Positions 12,301-27,300 are shown, numbered from the stretch's first letter. The stretch: DNA of 64,000 nucleotides from Marthasterias glacialis (GCA_911728455.2 OU452222.1:20780559-20844558); one strand, 5' to 3'. A program made the numbers and translations. The notes: generated from the letters alone by a model not told the origin.

Positions 12301-15300
12301 GATGTATGGTGTGTTTAATGAACAGTAAGATGGGAATTATCCTTGTTTTTATCAGGTAACAAGTGTAATATTTTAAACAATGCAGTGCCCTTATGTCATT
12401 ATCCCACCAGTTACACTACGATTGTTATTATATTGGTAATTTGGTTTTAATAACTCCCGTTGACTATCACTTCCATCCATCACAGCTGAACTTGGTGAAG
12501 TTGATTTTTTTTTACTGCAAAATAAATTGCCAACTGTCAGGTTAATGTATCCAATTTCCTCCACCTAGACCCCAAGGTGTACAGCAAGTCAAGGCCCCCA
12601 TTGCTAAAATGTCATCATCATGTTTTAATGACAGCCAACCAGTCACCCACCCCAGATGTGGAGACAGTGTGCACATTGGATGGTCTAGCATTACCTTGGT
12701 TGCTCCTAGCGAGGGCTTGCCCCAGTTGTAAGCTATCACTTCCTGCTCCGTGGGTTGACCCCGAAGAACACAAAACCTACTCACTCGGAGCTGACCTTTG
12801 GCCCCCCTTGATATAATTATTTTGTTCATGGAGTGAACATGTGTGTGGGGTTTGTCTTGGAGACTTGACAATAAATATTTAGTACAGACACAGTGGTTTC
12901 GTAGGTTGGGTTCTATTGATAAACATGAAGTGATAAAGTTTCTCATACCTGTTTTCTGTTTTTATGATTAATTTGAAGTTCTGGCATGTAACAGACTGTG
13001 TAGCGGATAACATGAAAACGTTGTAAGATTAATGAGCATATCCATGTACATGTATGTACAATGTACATTAGCAATGTACATGTACATTACGTGTCTTATA
13101 TGAAATCTAAAATCAATGTATACTCGTGCGCAAATAAGTTTTTTGTACGCATTGATATACAATATATTAATTTTTTTTTTTTTTCTAGTACGTTTTGCAT
13201 TGTCTAGTTTGATGTATTTTGGATTCTATTTGTTAATTTGATTAATTACGAGTAGTTTTGGATAATTAAAAGAGATCTTGGATTGAAAAAAACCAAGTAG
13301 AGTGCTCTCTTTTCTGTAGAACGTCTTCATAAACCAATTTTTTTAATTCTCTGCTTTCTAAGAGTGATTTATTTATATTATAGGGGCCCTACATTTTTAT
13401 ATAACATGTATGTAGGTTAGTAATTGTTTTTTATTTTGCTTTTCCATAGGTTGAAACTTCTCAGGTTGCAGCTAAGGAGAATGGTGTACAACTGAGGCTC
13501 ACAATCGTTGATACACCAGGCTTTGGAGACCAAGTAGATAATAGTAACTGGTGAGTAAGCCCTAAGCCCCCCCCCCCATCCCTCCCCCACCAACTCACTT
13601 CCTCCATCTTATTCTCTCATACCAACAGACTGTACAAGTCTCAAGGCATTCAAGCAAGTTTGGGTAACTTTGGTTCCCCAGTACATTGTTTTAACGTGCA
13701 GGCCTCAATCTTAAGAAAAACGGGGGCAGGCCTGGTCAAATCAGAGAAATTGTACAAGGGCATGCTGGCCAAGTTGGTAGTGACACTGCAATTTTTCTGA
13801 AGGGCTTGCTGGCCAACCTGACAGGGCATGAGGCCAATGGCCTCGGTGGCCTCGGTTAAGATCAAGGCCTGAACTTGTGAAGGAAACAAAGCTGTGTACT
13901 TTCATGGTAGCCCAATATTCGAGTACACCCTAGACTTGCACAGTCTGTCTCTCTCTCCCCCCCTTTTTTCCCCTTGCATCAATATGACTTGATGCATGTG
14001 TTCATAAATAAGACAATAATAAGAATAGTGTATCCATGTCTGTCATAAAAGACACTTCTACGGCTGAATTTCTCAAATCTTGTGGAGATGGGTAAGAATG
14101 ATTTTCAACCGTAATACAACACCTTGACAGGGATACAAGGTGACGTGGCGCATATTGCTGCCAGACCATGCCAGAAACACCGGGGCAAACCCCTTATCTT
14201 TATTATACAGGACCTAGGGCTTTACGTCACATCCTAAGGATGAAGCAAATAATGGTTAAGTGTCTTGTTCAAGGACACAGGTGTCAAGACCGGGACTCGA
14301 ACTCACACTCTACTGATCAGAAACACCAGAGCCTGAGTCTGTTATATATATATTTTTTTTTTTTTAAAGGCCCTGAAGAGTTTACTCAAGAATCAAGGTG
14401 AGGGCTAAAAATAAAAAAGGAAATGGAGGACAGAATGGAACGCACAGAAAGTGGAATTCAAATGGAAGAAAGAGAACTATTACAGACCAAATACTTACAA
14501 TGAGCGCACTTGTCACACACCGTCATATTGTACAGGCCCTTAACTTTTCCATATTCATGTTTTGTGATTCAGTTGGCAGCCAATCCTAGACCACATAGAC
14601 AACAAGTTTGAAGAGTACCTGAATGCAGAGGCCAGAGTCAACAGACGGTCTATACCAGACAAGAGAGTACACTGCTGCTTATACTTCATTGCACCATCAG
14701 GACATGGGTAGGTGCCTAGTGGGTAGGGGGAGATGCCTAGTGGGTGGGGTAGATACATGTACCTAGTGGTTTGGGCTTATACCTAATAGGTGGGATGTAC
14801 ACTCAGACTGGAATGTAGGTGCTTATTTATTATGAGTGTTCTCAGACTTGGGTCTACATCACTAAAATAATCTGACCTCCATCTTATGAGTCAGTCTGGG
14901 TCTGTATACTCTGGACTTGAACTCAGAGGTGAAGGGTTAAAAGGAAAGTATCATCTTACTAGACTTCAGGCGTGTGATTTCTCAGGATTTTCTCAAAATC
15001 TCCTCGAGCCATCAGACTTTCTTGAAAGAAGTAAAACTGTCATCAAAGGGAGAGAGAAATAGTCCACAGCTTGTCCAAACCTGAAGTTTTGTATTTCAGA
15101 GTCTGTAAACCTCCTGAATAGTAATGTCTGGGAGGTTCTTGGTCAAGAATAAGGGGAAACCCAGGCATGAAGTAATTTTTCAGGAATGTTCACATTCTGC
15201 AAATCTCATCCCTGAGACTTTCCCTTCCCATGTGCAAAACACGCCTTGGAATCCACTGCAAAAGTGTCATCCTAAGAATCATCTTGGTATACTACAGGGC

Positions 15301-18300
15301 TTGAATTTCCAGAAAATCTCAACTTGTGTACATTACAGGTCTTGTAGCTGGTAACACTCACTGGACCAGAACTTTATTCCCACAGACCTAAATTTTCATG
15401 GGTAGTATGGGTGGCTAATGCGTAAAGCGCTCACCTCTCACCACCGTGTCCCTGGTTCGATCCCTGGCTAATGCCATATGTGCGTCGGTTCTTTTCTATG
15501 CCACAAGGGTTTTTCTGCGGACCCTCTGGTTTTCAATCCCTGGCTGTGCTTTGTGGTGGGTCGATGTGGCTGGCCGTCAAAGGTGCCAATACATGCGGCT
15601 TGAACACGTTGCCGCGTCCTTCGAAATTCAGCTTCTCAGCTGCAAGTAAAGATGATTAGCCTCCCAAATCATTATCATTGTTATTGATAATTTCCGTATG
15701 ATAATTTGCTGAATCTTTAGGAGGATGTTCTGAATTTAAAAGCTCGAAAGTAAGTTTTGAAAAACAATGACTTGTTTGGTTGTGGGGTTACTGGCTCATT
15801 GCTAAAGAGGTTAGACCCCAGTGTTTCAGTGGGGTATTTCAAGCCCTGTGTTACTGTTTGGGTCCAAATCTATGTGGAACCCTTCATCTGATCATGGCTG
15901 AAACATTCACTGGTCAGTAACTCAGTATCTGTATTTGGACACAAAAATACTAATTTTCTTCTCGCTCACGTTGGTGTGTGGTATAGCCGGTACATATGTG
16001 CAATTTACTATACATCATAATTTTTTATGTAGGCCTATTGTCATAATAAAAAAATAAAAAAATTGGCAGTGATTAGTTAGATCATGAACTTAGTCATAAG
16101 GGTGTACACATTTTTTTGTTTTAAAAATGCAGCAATAATATTTTTACTTTTACAGTGAAGCTGTAGACTTGCCCGAGGTCCCTTGAGGCCTCACAGGATG
16201 TGTTTGTGTCCCACCCTAACCAGGAGATACATACTCGGTACAATGTAGTGTAAATGCGGGGGATTTATGTTTGCTATACACACAGGACCTCGACCCAATT
16301 TCAGGCCTTGAACTTCGATCTTGAAAGGGCATGGCAATTTTCCTCGGGCAAGGGGCACTTCTACGAGGAATGTGTAAATTTGTAAATGGAACTTTGCAAA
16401 GGGCACCGCGGCAAAAGCACAGGGCACCACTGCAATAGACCGATTGCGCGACAATGTTTATATGTCACGTGACCCCCTATCGGGTATGACGTCATACAGC
16501 TGGTGAAAAAATACGTGTAAAGAGATAGGCTGTGACACAGAGTGAGTTCGAAAACAGTCGATTAGACTTTCATTAAGTGATGAATTAGTTAATCAGCCCC
16601 TTTATTTAAAGTAGTATGGTGTGGCATTAATTTAAATCACATCTCTGTTTCGTAATTTAACAGAATTCATCTGAAAAGAGATTTTTTAAGCCATGCACTA
16701 CCGGCGTCGGACGACTATTATGTAGCCACCCGTCTGTTATTTTGTTTGTAATGTTGGCCTAAATCACTGTAAAAGAGGATAAACAACGTGTAAAAAGTGA
16801 GCATTAATACCTAGCTTTGCAGAATTTCAAATAGGCAAAGGAATCACACAGTTTTGGAAAGAATTTCTTTGGAGGATTTCAGCTTCAAACTTTGAAATTT
16901 TTGTGTTGAAAAGTGTGTGGTGATCGCGGTCGTCTGGCCTAACGTTCCATCTTGCGCTGTACACATCGTGCACATTTATACGGTACTTTTACAATTTTCA
17001 AGACTTGCTGGAACTGTCCTTACTGGCTTTATTCAGCCACTTGAAGGTCTTTGGTACAAACTCTGGAATATGTTTCACAGATTTCGAGCAAGAAAAGCCT
17101 CGATCGAATTAACTAAATGCATTAATCATCGTGTACAGTACCACCCTTTCCTATGGAGGATTACGTGTGTGTTTACATTTATAACCCAACAGGGGTCACG
17201 TGACGTAGGTCGCGCAATCAGTCTATTGCTGTGGGTGTCGGGGGTTAAATCGAGGCCTGCAATTTCACAGAATTCTGCAGGACATGTAGGAAGGAGAGTT
17301 TTGAAATTAGGCCCTGCTAAATTCATCGTTTCAGCAATCAGTTTATCCTGCCACGTCAGTTAATTTGATATCATTGCAAAAGTAATGAGAATTTTTTTTT
17401 TTAAACATTTGTGTTTTGCGTTTAGTTTTTATATTCAGGCAATGATTTATTTATTTTTTTATCCTGCAAGAACCAAGACCGTGCACTTCAGTGTAAACAC
17501 ATGACAGCCTCCCCCCATGCTTTACCACAAGTAAAAATGTCTGTTTTGCTGTTAAAACTTCCTTATTACATGGATATATCACCTGTAAATTGTGTGACAA
17601 GAGATTAGTTACAGGGAATCTGTCAGTACCTCTCAAACACCTCTATTTGTTGAACTTTAACTTGTCTGGCCTTGAAAGCTTTATCAAACAATGTATCCAA
17701 TGTCAACAGGTTCAGGTAAACAATTTACAAGTGGTCCTAAGGGAGCATGACTTTAAGAGATTCTTTCCTGACCTGAAGTGAAGGTTAAAATGGTAGACGT
17801 GACCCAGACCAAGGCTGTCTGCATGTACATGTTCTCTTGGTAGGTGGGATTGGGGGGTGTGAGGTTGGGGGGGAGGGTGCAGGGAGAGTGTTAGGCGTGG
17901 ATAGTGATGGTACATCCTACGTGTGGAAGTTGTGAGACAAGAGGAGCCCAAATTTGTGGTGTGTCTTATAATCGAAGGTTGTGTTGCTGAGGGTGTTGAA
18001 ATGGGCATCCTATCCTTCAAGGCATGATCATGTGATGATCAAGCCACAGGCGTATAGCCACTAATTCGGAAACGGTGTAAGCAAGGAACCAGTGCTTATA
18101 CACTTGCAATAGCTGATAACTGGTTTAAGGTTTTTTAAACTAGAGTATTTTTGTCGCTACTTTTTCGTCTTCCCTTTAAAGAGACTGTTATCAGAACGTT
18201 CTCTCCTCTTCCTCCTCTGCCTCTACATTGCAATCAGCAGAAACAGTCTGGAGACCATATGGCAAGAATTTAGTCTTCTTCAGGACAAGTGAGCATTATT

Positions 18301-21300
18301 GTTGATGCGGTCAGATGCTCACTTAATGGCTGTAGACATTGCGCACATACCTGTCATTCCTGTTCTATCAGTTGGTAATTTCACCAAGCTCCACAAGAGA
18401 TGATTATGCAGACTTCCCCCAGGGAATGTATTGTGATTCTTGCACATAAATATAGACCATGTGACCTGTGACATTGAATGTTTACAATAAGAGCCCCAGA
18501 GTCTGGACTTCCTGCAGGTACAATTTGTACACAGTTCAATGGAACTGGAAGAAAACAAAGATGCACAGTACGACTTAAGCATGTCTCAAAAAGTTGTTCA
18601 GCTTTTGTTTTAGAACTTGTTTTTATGTAGTAATTATTATACAATATCATATGTAAAATTTTCTAATATGACCAGTGCAGTGGGGGCTACATGTACATAT
18701 ACCTTGCCTGCCAGAAAATGCTCTGGAATGTATCACGTCAATCTTTTTGTAAACAAGGTGACTTGGTCTATACATGAGGCAGGCACATGATGTCAATCGT
18801 TGGCTCTGATCCTAACACTGAAACCAACAGTTGACATTGCCCCAATTTATCAAAACATTTTGAAATTCTTTGAAGGTTTGGATATATGAAGAGGTATTGA
18901 GTTTTGAAATTTGCCCATGTTTAGTGGAGATGGAATGGTTGAGGTTGGAGACTCACGAAGCAAGGGTAAAACTAAAATAAATGTCTGTATTGTCAATGAA
19001 ATTATTAAATGAATTAGCTGCTAATTACAGGATTGAAACTGCCACCTCATCATCAGGCACACTTGGTGGACTAGAGGTTCACCAGTAGGCGCTGGGTGAT
19101 GTGTAAATGCATATGTTTCCCCTGCCTGGAAACAGAAACAGTGTAAAGACACATTGTGTAATTTCGGACCACCAGAGCAAAGGTCGCGCGGACATTCCAT
19201 GCCGTCTAACCCTTCATTTCACCTACAAAAAGACAAAAAAGGGTTTTGAATATATTGGCGTTTACTGGCTATTGAGAGGTGGTTTTTGTGTAATACCGGA
19301 TTCCAGACTTTGTCCTTTTGTTCCAAGAAGAGGATTCCGAGGCATCAAGAGGCTTCCATCATTGTTCATTCATTTATTTCGGCTCAGGGGAGATAAGTCA
19401 GAGTGAGCCAGCAATTGAGCCATGGTTTCGTGTTTAGTACCACTAATATGCCATAGGTAACATCCAGTGTTATGCAATTCACGGTGCGTGAATTTGACAT
19501 TTTCTCGGTCGAGAAACACAACAGACGATCCAATAAAGAGAACCTTTGTTCTCTTGGCATTGTCAAGTCAGGGTTTCTTTGTGCCAGCGGTACCCTCAAA
19601 GCCAAAAGAATCCCCCAGGGGGACGGGTAAAAAAAAGAAACCCAACAGCAACTGCTTAAGGTCTAGAATACAGGGGTTGGGATTCTAATCCCAACAAAGT
19701 TAGTCTGTGGATTTTGTTTTTTTCTGCAGCACTCGGAAAGCACTGAGTATACAGTGCTTATCACACATCAGTGTACAATGTAGGTGAAACCAAAACAGTA
19801 TACTCATTTAAATTGCTTGCGGTATCCACATCTAATTGCGAGATTCAAACTAGCCTCTCATCACCAGGCAGACTCGATAGTGTAGTGGTTAAGACATCTG
19901 CTTTAGAATCATGGGGCTGGGGTCAGAATCCCACCCGAGTAATATGCCTGTGGGTTTTTCCAGTGGACTAGGAAAGCACTGAGTGTACAGTGATTTTTAA
20001 CACATCGGTGTATAGGGCGAAACAAAAATAATATTCTGTATCTCCGATGCATTTATGACAGCAATTAAACTTGCAATGTGAAGACTTTGAAGCTGATGAT
20101 TCACCTCCAAGTAAGATACCACACTTTGTAAAATTGATGTGTGGATAATTAAAGTCATGTTCAGTTTCTATTGCACTTTACCAGGTTAAGAACCATAATA
20201 ATATTTGAAGTAGACCTTCTTCTAACAAAACTCTTAACATTTCCTGCTTAAAGGTAGAACACAGGATTGGTATTCATTGAATTTTTTTGAAAAATTAGTA
20301 TCAGTCTGAAAGCTTACTGATTATGAAGTTCATACCAGTTACAATCTTCTATAGAAATATTTCTGTCTGAAATACTGTCAAAGTCGAGAAAATGGAATTT
20401 GAAGACCCCCATTTTAATTTTGGTTGTAATGATCAAAATTAAGGAAAATGTGCTTACATTTGTAAATGCTGAAAAGTGAGCACGGTTTTTCACTATGTTC
20501 TCCTGATTCGGATGACGGATTTAGCCCAAGTTTCCACAGGTAGTTTTTTATGTCGAATCACACAAAGTAAGAACACTGAACTATCAGCTTTTACCAATCC
20601 TATATTTTACCTTTAAGTACTTTATTAATACTTAAAGTACTTCTAACAGAACTGTAAACATTTTCCATTTTTAAAGGAAATAGAAAGACTAGTTTCAGTT
20701 ACGTGTGTACTTGTGTTATTACCATGGTAATGTCATGTACATGTACTATTTAATAAGATATCAAATATGTAGGGTTAATTACTAAATTAGACCACAAGTT
20801 ATTGAGCCAGTGTCTTTTATTCATGCACAAATGCAAGAGCCTCATACAAACTTTAAAAGTTATGTTTGGAGCGGTTTGATCCGGGGTTTCAAGATTTTTC
20901 AATTACCATCCTCAAGATTAATTTCCATAACACCCACCCAAACTTAAAAAAAAAAATTATTGTTATTATAAATATTGTTGTCAAAATGAAACCCTGACTA
21001 AACAAAGTAAAGACAACAGTTATTTTGGGAATGATGCTGCGCATGAATCATCAAAAATCCATATTCGCCGTCCTATAATTATTAATATACGACAGTCCAA
21101 CGCTGCTGCAGTAAATACATGGAAAATAAAGAATGACACGTGATGCGTGTTCCACCAATCAAAAGACAAGGATCTGTGTGTGTGTGTCAATGATACACAT
21201 GTATAATGTCAAGACATCACATAAATGCACATGCTATTGAATCGTCAAGACAACAGACAATTCGTACATGTACATGTATGTGTACACAACTGCATGTCAT

Positions 21301-24300
21301 AGTATTGTAATCAAAGAGGGGGCATCAGAACAAAGGAACACAATGGGAACAATGCTGCCCTCACATTGGATCTCTTTATATCTTAGTGTCCTCACATTTA
21401 TTTCATGCACTTACATTTAGTCTATGGGAAAGTGTTAAGTTAAAGGAACAAAAGAAAATCCTCACATTGATGCAATATGCACAAATGTAGCCTACATGTG
21501 TATATTGATGTACACTGCCTTGGTTATGTGCCTGTCAGTTTCAGTTGAAATTAATGAGATCCATGAGAAAGCAATCAATGATGCAAATAAGCTGTAATGT
21601 ACATTGTACATGCACCAATTATCACATTATAATCCATACATGTGCCAGAGGGAAGCATGCACTACTTAAGTAATTTTCAGATTACATGTCAAGTGTATAG
21701 ATAATAATAGCTCTATATGTGGCTCTATGGTTCATGTAAGAACAATGTGGATTGTGGAGTGAATTTCGCTGGAGTCAATTACAATGGATAAACAATAAAA
21801 TTTCATTGCACCATCCAGAAATTATGAGAAATTACTTACAGTGATCTGAGTTTGTGCCATCGACCCTCACCTCACGCAGAGAGACCTTAATACACAAGTA
21901 ATATTTTGTATCCCTGATGAAAATTTAACTGAGCACTGCTAAAATATTGGATTCAAACTGCCTTAGGCAAGCTCGGTGGTCTATTGGTAAGACATCTGCT
22001 CTTTGAATTGCTGGTTTGAATCCCACCCGAGTTATATGCCTGTGGATTTTTTTACACAGGACTTGGAGAGATCACTGAGTACAGTGCTTAACACATCGCT
22101 GTATGGGGGAAAACAACAACAAACAACAATATTCTACATGTATATCCCCGATATAGAATATTTTACTATTTTACTATTTTACTATTTTATTATTTTACTA
22201 TTTTACTATTTTACTATTTTGCTATTTTGCTATTTTGCCATTTTGCTATTTTACTATTTTACTATTTTACTATTTTACTATTTTACTATTTTACTATTTT
22301 ACTATTTTACTATTTTACTATTTTAGGTAATTACTTTGTAGGTTAATGTACTATGCTGAAGAAATGACATGGCATAATTCTTTTAATTCAGCAGGGAACT
22401 CAATCCATACAGGAGTGATTTCCGGGTTCTCCCCAGGTTTTTTATTTAACTATGGGGCATTCTGGACCCAAATTTTGAAAGTGTTGCCCAAGCACACTGA
22501 ATTGAAACCAGGTCCTAGGAATGTTTTTATTTGATGTCTGATGCTCGGTTTGAAAAGCTCTCCTTTGCAATCTGGAACATTTAAAATGGTTTAACATTTT
22601 CTTTTTAATTGTTTATTTATTTTTCATTTTTTTGTGTATTGCTGTAATTTCTGCATATCGGTCCGTAATTCGCGCGTATCGGCCCAATACGCTAGCTTGT
22701 GCAATTATGAGAAGCCTGGATTTATCACAGATGAGGTCACTTCATACGGAAGTACTTTAAAATGAGAAGGGAAAGGGGGCTCTGAATGTGTGCCATTGAC
22801 CCTCATTGTGAGGGACCTTGTTCGAGTCTGTATGCTGTCATTTTGCCAATATTGAAATTAGGTTAATACTAGTGCTTTAGCAATCTCTAACCAGGGTTAT
22901 TTATAGACCGTGTAACCTACATGTACATGTATAACAACACACATTTTACAGGAGAGCCACAGAGCCTGAACTTCCTGCGATACAATTTGTACACAGCTCA
23001 ATGCAAGAAAACGAAAAAATCTTACATTTTCATGGAGATTGCACCCTACGATTTTATCTCCTTTTAATTTGAACAAAGGGGGTACATCTCAGAACTTGTA
23101 CAGCTGTTATGTGTATTTAACTCTTGAATTTATGTCGTAATTGTGATACAAAATGTAAAAAAAAGTTCCCACATTGACCACTTGTGTATCTTGCCTGCAA
23201 GGAAATTCCCTGCAATGAACTAGGTCACTCTTTGTAAACAAGGTTGTTCTTCTCGTTGATGATAACACCATAAATGACACTATGTGGTTCGTACTGATGG
23301 AACACCAATTTGATTTACATGTATTTTGGCTAGAGTCTTCACCCGATCTGACCATCTGAGCCTGGGTCATCCCGGTTTCGTTTTCAATCTACTCTTCCCG
23401 ACAAGATCTTCTTTTTTTTTTTTCTTCATGTTGTTGCCTTTTCTCCTTGTTAAATGCCCAAAGCACTGTACTGAAGGAGCATACTATGTATAGTATTGAT
23501 AAACAATGTTGCATGGTGTAATAGCTTGAAAAGGCAGATGAAGCTACAAGACTGTTTCTAGCTATTATCAATTACGCAATGGGATGTGAACTAAACCAAC
23601 ACAGCTGCCAGGGGATATCCCGTACCGTTTTTTGTGTAGGGGATGGTTTTGTTTGGGTGAAAGCTCAGAGTAAACAGACAGTTGGGACAGTTGGATAAAT
23701 TAATCATGTTTGAACACGCTGTCTGTTCATTAATCATTCCCTGGTACACTTATTTGAAATCTCACTTTTGTACTCATTTCAGCCGTGTCCCAATTGGCGG
23801 CTGCGTCTATTTGCTGCGGCTGCTAGTAGGGGTGTTGCTACTTATGCTTGGACACTTGTTCACATGAGGGTCAAGCCACAGCCCCAGCTGTAGTCACTAA
23901 ATCAGACACAGCCGTAGTTTCATGAAGAAACTAAATTAGCAATTGCAAACTGTTACCATGCTGTTACCAACCAAAATGACCTATGTGGTATAAATGCAAA
24001 CAATTTTAATGGCCTGACGGCTTGATACTTAAATATAATTGTTTGATGTTTGTTTTCTTTGTGCAGATTAAAGCCCTTAGATGTTGAATTCATGAAGAGG
24101 TTACATGACAAGGTTAATATCATCCCACTTATTGCCAAGGCAGACACAATGACACCAGAGGAGTGCAGAGATTTCAAGAAAAGGGTCAGTTTAAAGTTAT
24201 CTTCACATTTTACACGTTTACGAGTGACTGAAACTATGAGTGATGCCCAGTGTGAAGTGGGCTTGGCTTACAGTTACATTACACTTGCTAACAGGATTAT

Positions 24301-27300
24301 GACCATTTCAATTTGGATGATATCGAAAGGTCAGAATTTGGCCTAGGTCTTGACCTTGATGAACCTGGACCATGATGCAAAGTACATGCCCTATTACTCA
24401 GAATTCCTAGCCTGGCAAGACAAGAATGTTGCAAGACTGTCCATTGTAATCCTTAAACAATTAAAACAATTTTAAACAATTATTCCGTGTTTAAACTCTG
24501 TTTTCTCGTAAAAATTTAACTCAAAGATTGCTCAGTGCATCAGTGCCTACGTGCAAGTCATCATTGAGGAAATTGATGCGCACGGAGCTTTTTGGGCCGT
24601 AAGGCAAATTGCAGCTCTCCCATTGGTCGATCTGCTACCGTTTTCCGTACGCCTATATAGATGTCACATGGTGTTGATACTTTTTGCCCATTGCTAACAT
24701 AGAGAACGTACGCTTAGCGGACATGGATGAAGATCAACATGATCAAGCACAGCATTCTACTGGTTGTATTTTTAGGGTTTTTCGTTATGCAGAGCCATGC
24801 TCAAATTCTCACTCGTTATTTTTCTTTCATCTCTCATCTGTTAACAGATTATGAAAGAAATTGATGAGAACAAGATCAAGATTTATGAATTCCCAGATGT
24901 AGAGGAGGAAGAAGAAAGTAAAGAAAACAAAAAAGTTCCCATGGTGAGTACAATAAGAGAGAGACACCCCCCACCCCTGATATGTAACACCTGTTTCATT
25001 TTTGTCTCTGATCTTTTAAAGTTTGACCATATTTAGCTTTTGAGATATGAAAACAAAAGTAATTATGGATTTAAACGTCAGGTATAGACATATGCGTGCA
25101 ATGTATTTTCCAGTTTAGAAGTAGTCACGCATATGTATGAAGGCATGCAACTTTTCAGTCAATCAGCTGATTTCCTGTTCTTGTTTTAGTGTGTGTCATT
25201 GGAAACTAAAAAAACACTGTCCAGTTTTGTGTGCAAAGCACTTTCCTTTGGTTGTTTTTTTCCAGTCTTTTTTAGCAAGCACAAAGTCGCAAGTTACACA
25301 AATTGGGCGTGAATAAAGGATGTTTTTAGTCACAAAAAAAATCATAAATTTTGTTTTACCAAAGTGGCCAAGTCAAATAATGCTACGGCAAATCAATAAA
25401 AAATAAAATAGGTTGCAGATGAATCATTGAAGTAGACCAATATTGTTTTGTACAGGCCTTTTGAGAACTCTTCAAACCAAATTGAAAATTGTTAACATTT
25501 TTTAAAAGAAATTCTGGAACTTAAATTGGGTGCTCACATTTGTCATGACAGTTGTCATGGCCATGCTCCCACTAAAAGCTTGGACATTTGCAGTGATTGG
25601 ACTTTGTGACATGTACATGTAGATCACTGCTTCAGCTTCATACATGTACATACAACATACATGTAATGCTTCACGCCCCAATTTGACAGATTTTGCATAG
25701 AATAAGGTTACCAGCCAAAAAATCATACATACCATCTGTGACTGGTTTCCTGCTTAGGTTTGTTTAACAGAAAATTGTTTAAGCTAAAATTCTACTTGAA
25801 GCAGCTCAATGAAATTGGGCCTGGGTTAGAGACGGGGTCACCATAGAAAATATCAGTTATCAGTCTACAAAATACAATTGTTTGCACGCTGTGATGGGGT
25901 CCATGGTGTTATGTAACACCGGAACGGGTGCCAATGGCACCCGAGCCAAAGCCAAGGGTGCCATTTGCTCCCAAAGGTGTTAAAAAAAACATGTACCCCA
26001 TCACACAGCGTGCAACAATTGTTTTGTTTTACCAAGGTAATAGATTACAGGATTGGGAAACAAGCACTATAAAGTGAAATAAATTATATTTCTTTGCTAA
26101 TTTATTGTTGAACATTGCATTTCGTTGTTTATTTGAACAAACTCAAACACTTGAACAGGAAATTACATGCAACCTCATACCCAGGGCTATTTCTAACATT
26201 GTACAAGGCAGTGGACAAACCAACGGTGGGCACGATCAAGGTAATGTACCCCATGGGGTACATCACTCATGTTCCCCTCCAGAGTGCGTGCGCCATGTAC
26301 ATGGCTTCATTGTAGCCCATCACATGATTAGTTTTCGACCAATGAAAATTCACAATCTATTACCATGGTATAACAATACAAAATGGTTGATATTTTCGTT
26401 TCATGAGGATTTATGTCAGTATAAAGTTTAGTAGTTTGGAACGACTTTAACCTTTATGATGGTGCAGTCATCTTTTTTTTCTCCCATTTAAACCAATGTC
26501 TCCAAATCGAGGCTGGAAGAAAATTAGTGGGGTCGCTTTTTGGCATAATGAAAATCAGTAGTTATGATTGATAGGATTGACTGAGGACAAGACAAAGGTA
26601 TTCACAAGATAAAGGTCTATGCATTGAGGAGTCATGCATGTAATTCAAGATTTGTCTTTTTTTTAATATATGTATTCACATGTACCAGTCAAATTTGCAA
26701 ATTTATTAAAAATTTGCAAGTTTATTCATGATTTGCATCTCGAGCGTGTGACTTAATTTTCATTTTTTCTGTTATGACCATCCACAAGGAGTCACTTCCC
26801 GTTTCCAGATAATGAATGCTTGTTACTGCTTTTATAATCTGTTATTTTAATATTAATGAAACCTTTACAAAATGAAATTTAAACTCCACAAATCTGTGGA
26901 CGGAAACGCAAGAATAACATCAATTGGGATTGAGTTTTGCGTGGATCGTGTGTCTTTTAATTTATGTGTTTCAAGTTAAACGAAACACTGGCCTGATCCT
27001 GTTTCAAAGCACTATGTAAAACAAGAAAGAAGCATTACTCTTCAATCTCCTCCAGGTTTATTAATTTATTTATTTTCAGTTTTATTTGAAGTGAAAATAA
27101 TAATTTAAAAAACCCAATGCTTGGTCCTACATTTATTATATGAAAGAATACTTTACAATTTTCAATCCTGAACAAATCAACTTCTGCTACATTAATGGCG
27201 ACAAAATTAAGATATTTCTGAAGAGAGGTGTTTTTTTAAAGCATGTGCTGTGCATTTGACTTTACCCGTTGCAGTGATTTATTTTCAACATTTTGGCCAA

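Larger units (their letters stand above)
3391..13449 (+). other. Septin-7 intron, 10.1 kb
   Basis: It contains the nested MITE pair (4605-5202), CAGGGCTTGAA-type MITEs (3415-3660, 6663-6930, 8655-9040), a palindromic MITE (9129-9490), a GTCAAAGACC-family copy (10012-10342) and a tRNA-Leu-like SINE (11781-12060). A CpG-richer patch at 12190-12260 includes CCCCGCCC. Otherwise AT-rich unique sequence. Confidence 0.85.
13551..14572 (+). other. Septin-7 intron, 1.0 kb
   Basis: It begins with a C-rich run, then holds a CAGGCCT MITE (13699-13871) and a reverse-strand SINE (14190-14342). Confidence 0.9.
14708..24066 (+). other. Septin-7 intron, 9.4 kb
   Basis: Repeat-dense. It holds a SINE (15408-15660), nested MITEs (16302-17260), a G-rich patch (17840-17905), two ATAGACC MITE copies (18451-18771, 22906-23250), a long-TIR element copy (19175-19640), SINEs (19870-20040, 21971-22155), a TTAAAGGTA MITE (20248-20616), an octamer microsatellite (22161-22325) and a hAT-like MITE (22423-22719). 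Confidence 0.88.

Noticed and set aside
12542..12946. 134-codon reverse frame
   Set aside because: No domain, no splice signals and no homology I recognise; a smaller opposite-strand frame overlaps it.
16917..17363. 148-codon open frame
   Set aside because: It starts inside a MITE, runs through its terminal inverted repeat into a second MITE, and resembles no protein family.
22003..22326. 107-codon frame rich in Phe, Tyr, Ile and Leu
   Set aside because: Its second half is the translation of the ACTATTTT microsatellite and its first half is a SINE.
26105..26315. Exon-like stretch with [14 protein letters not shown] in the large septin intron
   Set aside because: It does not match septin, and SEPT7 alignment leaves no gap for an exon here; no compatible partner exon found.
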